Both the position numbers and the translations under genes were made by a program. From Lota lota (lineage: Eukaryota; Chordata; Actinopteri; Gadiformes; Lotidae), in NCBI GenBank assembly GCA_026745465.1, contig JACYXH010000205.1, positions 1,599,501-1,663,500 on the forward strand: DNA of 64,000 nt. Reading direction: 5' to 3'. Under the pieces are notes generated by a model. That model saw nothing but the letters and a program-made list of their open reading frames with translations. It did no database searches and was not told the DNA's origin. Every line of letters begins with the position of its first letter. Position 1 is the first letter of the stretch. Of this stretch, positions 12,037 to 21,000 are shown piece after piece.

Positions 12037-15000
12037 CAAATGGGAATTGTAAGGCATTCTAATGGGAGTATAGTGTTTGTATCCTAAAATGGATGGCCTT
12101 TCCAATCTTCTACTTGTGTACTTGCAAACATAAGTGTGCAGTCCTATCTGTTGGATATTGAAATACATAAGTCATTGTCCATTGCCCCATTTTTGAGTTT
12201 TATGTAGTTATTTTATTCTTTGGGCTGACATGTAGAAATGTCATGCAGGTATCATAAACAACATTTCTATGGTTTTATTCAGAATGGTTTAATCCAGAAT
12301 ATGTAGTTTGCTGATTATCACATGATTATTATAAGTGCCCCCCCCCCCCCCCCCCCATTCTGTGATTGATTAGACCTCTGCTGTTGGCATTCTGCGCAGC
12401 AACAATCGATCAAGGATTCCCCACATTGCCAAGGGCAATCTGACTTCTAAACATAGCTCATGCATTAAAGGCTGACCATGCATTAGCAATCTCTAGATCT
12501 CTGCCCTCCAGAATATTTATAGAAGGACTTTTAGAGGCTAGTATCACAGGGAAAGCAATCCAATGATTGAAACTTGAGCAGTTAAAAGACTGTCTTGGTG
12601 TTTCTGTAACGTGATGTGACCCTCCCTTCCAGGGTGGCGGTGGTCTCCAAGTCGTTTGATGGCCAGACGGATAAGAAGGAGGAATGGTACGGCACCCAGT
12701 ACAAACAGGAAGCCATCGCTGACGAAGTCCTGCAGGTGAGGCACTTGGTCGTGGCTGGAGTCCAACCTGTCCATATGTATGGAGGGTATTACATAGATCA
12801 CACAATGTACCGTCCTGTGTAACCTGCTTCCACCCCTTATGCACTCAGAAGACTGGGATAAGGAGTTGAGGATCAAATAAAATAAAGAACAATTTTGTAT
12901 ACAGTTTTATAATATTACAGTTGGCTTTGTTTTCAAAGCTACAGTCATGCAGTTTCCCCCACACAAATCAGATTTTTTTATTTTTTTATTTTTTTTAACT
13001 TCTAATGCCATGACCCTCTCACTCTCTCTCGACAGAAATGGGCAAGTGCGGACGTCAACGGCAAGTTCAAGTTGCCCATGAAGAACGAGTTCATCCCCAC
13101 CAGCTTCGAGATCTACCCCCTAGAGAAGGACCCTCCACCCGTCCCCAGTTTAATCAAGGCAAGCAGCCCCCCGCAACGCTGCACCACAGTATCAAAGTGG
13201 AGTCACTCCTTGTTAACAACAAAATACATAAATAAACCGCAATTCCCTGAGAGCATCTGTGCTTTGGGGCCCTTTTTGATATGGTAATGATGGGTATGAG
13301 CGTCTGTTGCTATCCTCACTTTAAATTCTGAATGGGTAAGCTGGTTCCCTATTATCGCACACATGTGGGTGCAAACTGTGGCCCCCCTGGTGAATTCTAA
13401 GGCTCCTTGAAAAGGGTGTTTTCTGATGGGTCGATATCAAAAGAAAATCAACACTTGAATAATCGCTCATGCAGAAGGCTGCCATGTCCTTTCATGTGAA
13501 GTTTCATGTCTTATTATACATTTTATGTACTTGTGTCAACATGCTTAATTCTTGCATATTAACGTTGTTTTGTTGTGTTTTTTAGGACACTGCAATGAGC
13601 AAGGTGTGGTTTAAACAGGATGATAAGTTCTTCCTGCCCAAGGCCTGCCTGAACTTTGAATTCTTCAGGTGAGTCTGCACAGCTTGGCATGGCAGCTGTG
13701 GGCTACATCTGACAGCATGGGTCAGAACATGGTGTTTATAATAATAGGTTAACAAATATATTAATTGGTTGTTGAATCGCATCCAGATAAAGATCCAGTA
13801 ACCACTACAAGGCAGTTTATGACGATACGTCTATACCTAGCAATGCACAGGTTATTCTAAGCTACAAGCTAGTTTAAATGTGACACATTGTGACTTTAAC
13901 TTAAAAAAAATACTTTCTTGTAAGTCAAAGTCAAGTCTCTTTTGCTTGACTTTTGCTCATATCAACATGTGTTGTTCTGGATTAAAACTGTATTCATGAA
14001 ATCCTTGGGCGATGTTGAACCACAAGGAACTAAAAATCTCTTATCACTTGACATGCCACATACAGCAACTGCGTTTGGCCGACGGATTAATTTGTAACAC
14101 TGTCTGATAAGTTGTGCATGTTTACTGTAGACTCACCTGCTGCCGTTCTCTCTACAGCCCGTTTGCGTACGTGGACCCCTTGCATTGTAACATGGCCTAT
14201 TTATATCTGGAGCTCCTCAAGGACTCCCTCAACGAGTATGCGTATGCAGCCGAGCTAGCCGGCTTGAACTATGACCTCCAAAACACCATCTATGGGATGT
14301 ATGTAAGTATTGAGGCTCCCTCTCTGCCGTTTTTTCTCCCCCTGACTTCTCAACCACGTTGGGCTCAAAAGTGTTTTAACAAAGGTTTTTAATTTCATTT
14401 AGTTGAAATGGGTGCCAGATAATTGACACGTGGTCTTATCTGCAGCCACTGGTGTTCCGCGGACGTTTGAAGGCATCTAATGCATTGTGTCCTGTCGGTC
14501 ATTATTGGACCCTCGCTGCTCCGTTCTTCTTCCTCCTCCACATCCACCCCATCCCATCAGTCGCTACCTGTACACAGACCCCCAGCACTGCAACATGACC
14601 TACCTGTTTCTCAGGTTGTTGAGGGATGATTTAAAAGAGTATACGTGTGCAGCCGGCGTGGCCTACACTGTGACCTCTGGGATTAATGCCCTGTTTGTAA
14701 GTACACCCCCCCCCCCCCCCCCCCCCACCCCACTACCTCCACCTTCTGAACCCTTCCACTGGTTTTACCTGCCCGGGGGAGCGTGTAGGTGGTAGTCGTG
14801 TCGGGGTCTGGAGGCCCAGTTTGAGGCCTGGTGGTTGTGTGTGTGTGGCACTGGTTTGTGTGGTACATTTTCTGGGGGTCTTATTTTGCTAACGTTTGCG
14901 ACTCTTCCCTGCTTGTTCTGCTTGCCAAGGAGTAGTCAAGTCGAAGTCTTTCTGACCCTCTAAACCCACCCCACCCACCCACCCACCGGGGGACCTATCC

Positions 15001-18000
15001 TAGTGTGTCTCTCAGTTGGCGTGCCACTATTTTCTGCTGCTGTTTTACCATGTATCTGTATCTACTACATTACCCTCATCTGAATAGCCTTGATGCTACA
15101 TTACTCAGATCTGATTGGCCTGAATATGGTACATTAGCCTCGCGCTGGGGTGTTACTGTTGGTCTGATTGCGTACATTCTGCTCTCCTTAAGGATGTATG
15201 CATGGCTGATGCTGAGAGATTTAAATCCTTCAACTCGTCCATGGTAATGGCAGTCTAGATTTAGGGAGGAGCAGGCCAACACGGCAGCCGCTGGCACGCT
15301 CCTACAAATCCTAGATGCTTTTCCCCCCCCCAGATGCATTATTTTCAGAGTGCACTGCCAGTATCTCAATGTCAAGACAGTTGGAGGAGACCAAGCTGCT
15401 GCACCTCCGGGCATCACAGGGCAGCAGCAGAGACAACACTCCAGTCACATTTCTGCTGAGTCAGGATTAGAAGGGGCGGGGGGAAATTACGGACTAAAAA
15501 CTTTATGGAGGTGGAACTTTTATACACAAGAAATGAGTGGGCATGGTCGTTTCCCATTGGGTTAGTTTAATTCTCAAATCCTTTTTAATATCCAAATTAT
15601 TTCCCCATCCCGCGATGGGAACAATATAATGGAATTCACCAATTCTCTCTCCGATCAAAAGACCCTGGCCCGTATCAGTTCCTTTACGACTCCTAACTCT
15701 GGCGACGGTTTCCTTTCCATGAGCATTCGTTGTCACCTCATCTTTTACATATCTATTTTTTGTCTGCCTACGTGTGTTCTCTGTATCCAGTGTTTGCTAC
15801 AAATCATTTTAATGGAGCCGTTTTTTTTAAACCAGTATTTATATAGCTGTGTGAGTGATGAGTCTTCTCTGGCAGAGAAGACTCAAAATGGCTGCTCACG
15901 ATAGTCCTGAGTCAGCAGAAAGTGCTCCGCTGCTGGCCAGGGCCGCTTGTCAAGGACCGCTTGTCAAGGGCGATTATGTCAGGGGAGATTTGTTTATAGG
16001 CGTCCATGCGTAGTCAGAGGATGTTCAGAGCGCGCCCATATTGGACTTACTGAGGGCCGTGAGGTCTGGGTGACATTGCTGATGAAGGGAATGTCTGTTT
16101 TTGAATTACCCCACAGGCCACTGCAGACCTGAATAAGCTACAACTGTTTGTTCTGTTTGTGCTCTGATGGCCCATTATAACTATGCCTGAAGTCCTTACT
16201 CATGTTTGATTATATTTCTGTATAAAAAACAACAACTAATGTGTCCTTTTAATTTTTTCTGTCCCTCACTGGTGTTGTTATTTTTCTGCCCCAGCTGTCT
16301 GTGAAGGGCTACAATGACAAGCAGCACATCCTACTGAAGAAGATCGTGGAGAAGATGACCACCTTCGAGATCGACGAGAAGCGCTTTGACATCATCAAAG
16401 AAGCGGTAACCTCCCCACTGCAGGCTCCACATCAATCAGAGAGAAGAAAGAGAAACTAAACAAACGCATCAGTTGTGACGTGTGACGGGTGCTCACGTCA
16501 CACAGCACAAACACGATCAACAATTCGCGTAGATGTTTACAAAAGAATCCAGTTTGGCGTGACGCATGCCTCCGCAAATAAGAGTGTGGTCATAGTCTTA
16601 GTCATACTTCTTGGAGATGCTTCCAACATATGTTTCCTACTCAGCTAGCTTATGAGCAGACGACACAATATACGACCCCTAGAGTCATTCTGAAGTCGGG
16701 CTGTCATGACTTGTCTGCGTTGTCAGAATTTGACGTCTGTGTGTCCTCGCCCTACAGTACATGCGGTCCCTGAACAACTTCCGGGCCGAGCAGCCTCACC
16801 AGCACGCCATGTACTACCTACGCCTGCTCATGACCGAGGTGGCCTGGACCAAAGACGAGCTCCGGGAGGCTCTGGACGGTAGGCCACACTTTTCCATCCC
16901 CCCATCCCCACCCGTCTTGTTCTGTTCTCCAGGCCATGTTCACACGTAGGGGTCCAAATTCATTCTCGGTTTGTCCGATCTCAACGGGTTAAAATAACAG
17001 AAAACGCCCATGATCAGATCAGGTCCCAAGTTCAATCAACCTCCAGTTTCTAATCTGCCAGATAAAAAGACAACATTTAGTTATTTTTGCAACCTGCCCA
17101 TGATTCATTAGTGTACGATCGGCCATCAAAAATGTAGCGTATGACCACATTGTCACATCATAGCGTGAAGGTTGTGTCATGTGCATAAGACGCATTCCAG
17201 CACATGTATGTCACTGGGGATCATTTGTATGCAGATGTCTTCATGGGGACGCAGTTTCCAAGAAATTAGGCATTGAAAAATCCAGTCTTGTTGTTCCAGG
17301 ACGCCATACTCACATTTATTTGAGTCATGGTGCAACGTGGTGAATACATGGATAATGAACTGGTCTGAACAGGTCTCGCATTAAAAATTGACATAGAAAT
17401 ATACATTATTATGGATGCAAGACTAGACGTACCAAATGTGGTTTCTAGGTTAACCAAAACCATTGTATTTTTTGTTTGCAAACTAAATCTGCTGTATACA
17501 AAATGACAAACACCAGTATGGGAATGGAGTAGGGTCTTCGTCGCTATGGTAACAAGTGGGGCATCCAATAAATCCGGTAAATTAAACTATTACCTGGCTG
17601 AAAGAACATCAGGAACTATAGCTACAATGCACAGTATTTATATCCTCGTATCATTTTCTCTGTAGTCCACCCCACTCTCCTTGGATGCTGAGCGGGCCTT
17701 CAGTCCCTTAGTTAGGAGTATGTGGGTTCATCTAGGTCAGACGCCATGAATTTCAGTGTGTCCATGTCTGTTACATTAACACCGCTTTTAGAATATTCCC
17801 ACCAACCACTGTTTTGGTGACTATATATGTGGTGAAACAGTAAAATAACTGTTCCTTACCAATGTCCTTTGTGTTTGTTTTGGGGGAGGGGGGGGTTAAT
17901 ATAAAATGTACTCTTGAGTCAATCCTGTACTAATTGCGAGTCAATGTGATTGATTGCTCTTGTCTGCGATGTGTATTCCAGATGTCACTCTCCCACGCCT

Positions 18001-21000
18001 CAAGGCCTTCATACCGCAACTGTTGTCACGGTTACATATTGAAGCCCTTCTCCACGGCAACATCACCAAGGAGGTGGGTTTTTAAGCTCTTTAACTCAAC
18101 CCCGTTTATGAAGCTTTATTTTTCCTCTGTCACAACCGGGCATCCGTTTGGTTTTGGATGCTCTCGTCTGCCGGTTCTTCAATGGGGACGTTTTGACACG
18201 TATAGCTGCCGCATAAACTGCTTCCTTTACCGACGAAACAGAAGATGAGCAGACCTTTTCATCTGCTCTGTCGGCGGTGCCTCTACCAGAGGAGCACTGC
18301 TGTAAATGCTCCGAAAAGATTCTTCCAGACGTTTCGCACCATCTCTGCAATCTGAGTGCTGCCACCTCCCCAGAACTGCTCAAAGGTGACAGTTGTCACG
18401 GTCTGGCAGGGGTAACCTAATTGAATCCCCCTCAGTTTTGCAATGCTCCGCCTGGTAGCCATGGCGACGGCAGGGCTCTAGAGTGAGCGCTGACCAGAGA
18501 ACTGTGTCAGAGAGACAGTGATGTATGGCTATGTAGGCAGCCGGCCGTTCCTTAAGCTGTCACACCACCAGCTCAACTGAAGCAAGTGAGATGTGGGTGT
18601 GTGTTTTTTAAATTACAACAGGAGCTGGACGTCCTAACATCAACCCTAGCTGCGATGATGAAACCATTTCTATTTAGTTTTTTTAAATCCCCTTCTCAAG
18701 TCGTATTTGCATGTTCAGCATACGTAAATCTAACGAATAAAAAGTTGATTAAAACAAAATAGAATAGGTTTATCTACGCCGAACATGCAAATATGACTTC
18801 AGAAGGTGATTGACTAATATAAATGTAAATAATATTCCAAGCTATAGCAGTAGCAACGCTGGTGAATTACACACTGTATTAGCCCATGTCTTGCACCCAA
18901 ATATAATGTGTATCGATTCATTGTACTGACTGAAATCTCTTTCGTCTTCTCTTCTCCAGTCTGCCCTGGGCATGATGCAGCTGTTGGAGGACTCCCTCAT
19001 CGAGCACGCTCACACCAAGCCCCTCCTCCCCAGCCAGCTGATTCGCTACAGGGAGGTGCAGGTCCCGGACGGTAGGTCAAGTGCCCGCCCTCTTGTTGCC
19101 GCACGTACATCTTGTGTTCGTCTCTATGGCAACCCATTAGAAAGGGTCCTTGGCCCTTGGTCCCCTTCCACCGCCGTCCTCGCTGGACAGGTGCATCCTC
19201 CACGGTGGGCTTCTCTCTCTGGGGGGCCAGGGGGCCCGGCCACCTGTGCAACCGCCTGATTAAGCCCAGAGTGCCGAGGAGTGAAAGGACAGCACCCGTC
19301 TACCAGCGTCATGGGATGGGCGATACGGACAAATGTATTTTCATGATAATTAACACGATTCTGATAAATATCACGATATGCTTATGAATTCAAAATACCA
19401 TCTTAAGTCTTGCTGAGGTGTATTACATTGAAGTATATGGAAATGTAAAGAGTGGAATCAGAAATACGTTTCCCTTTCTCTGATGTTTTAAACCTCATAT
19501 TTTGATCAATGAACGAAGGAATCAATTAATTTCGACTGTAAAAGTGGGAATCACTATAAGTGGACATCTTAATGTCATGGCGAAACAACCACCGGTTTTA
19601 GTCCATTAGCCAAGGGGTGGGAAGGGGTGTGTGTGTGTGTGTGTGTTAAGATAATACCCCTCTTTTTTTATTTTTTTTAAGGACAAGGTGTCACATTTGT
19701 CAAGTAGTCAGACGGACACTTTAATTTCTTTATCAGCGTTTGTCGCACTCCATGCCCTTGGAGATGAGTCAGGGATCAGCCGCGCCTCCAGATAGTCACG
19801 TCCAATACTCACGAGCGCTAAGATAACTGGAGAGCAATGCATGGCACAACTCCACGCACCAATAGTATAGTCACACAAGTCCAATCCGGGGCTATCCATT
19901 ATGTTGGATAGCCAGTGAGGTTTTTCCGCAAGGATGATTTTATGTTGATGAGATTCCCAAAAGCTGAAGGGAAAATGCAGTCAATGCAAGTCATATGAGA
20001 CGGTTTTCTTTTTCTTCTACTGGTTAAAAATATATTCTGCAAGAACAGATAAAATAAAGTCAAATTTGATAGCAGTCAGCAGTGAGAAACAGTAGTAAAA
20101 GTAGTTCAGACGCCTCTGTCCTTGTGGAAGTGTCACTGCTGTCGCCATTCTGAGCTTGGATCGTATCCCCAATATCTCCCACAGCTAAAGAGCTCCATCT
20201 TAATTACATATTTACACTTAAACCAGCTCATCCGTTTGGCTTCTTTTTTTTTTTTTTTACGGTGCATTAATTATTCATTGTGTATTCTAGCCATAGGACA
20301 TAAGAGCAGATTATGCACAGAAGAGTTATCTGTCTGAAATGGAGCCCCAGAATACCTTTTATATTCAGAAATCATATTCATTCACATGGAATGAATGTCT
20401 GCCTTTTTCTTTTGTTATTCATGCTCTTTGCATTTGATTGGTCTTATAATGCCCATGTGGATGAGCCATAAATCTACCACAAAACGGAAGGGAGAATAGC
20501 TTGCTAATTTCAAACAGTTCTCCTACTGATTAGTCCTGCCCATAGTTATTACTTATCCAATTATACCAATACATAGCGCGTAATTCAATACGATTACAAT
20601 TACTCTGTTCTCACATTGATTCAAAGGATTGCTGATGGTGAGCATTTGATTTTGGCTGTACTTCAACAGCAAGTGTGTACAATTAGAATCCACCTCCGTG
20701 TTGCATTCTCAGTGCGAGTCTTGCTGTAAGAGTGGTACGATAGTCTACTCGAGTCTTCGACTCCCAGCCGAATGGTACTGGATTTTGATTTCCCCCCATG
20801 TCCACGGTAGACCTCCCTGAGCGCAAGGTGCCCAATTCCTACCTGCTCCTTAATGACCTGTGGCTGACTTCATTGTAATTCAGGATAAATGCGTGAGCTA
20901 GAGGCCAGTAAACGGTCCCCGTAGTACTGTCTGTTTAATATGTATGTTTCGTTGCCGTCTGGTCAGGGGGCTGGTACGTGTACCAGCAGAGGAACGAGGT

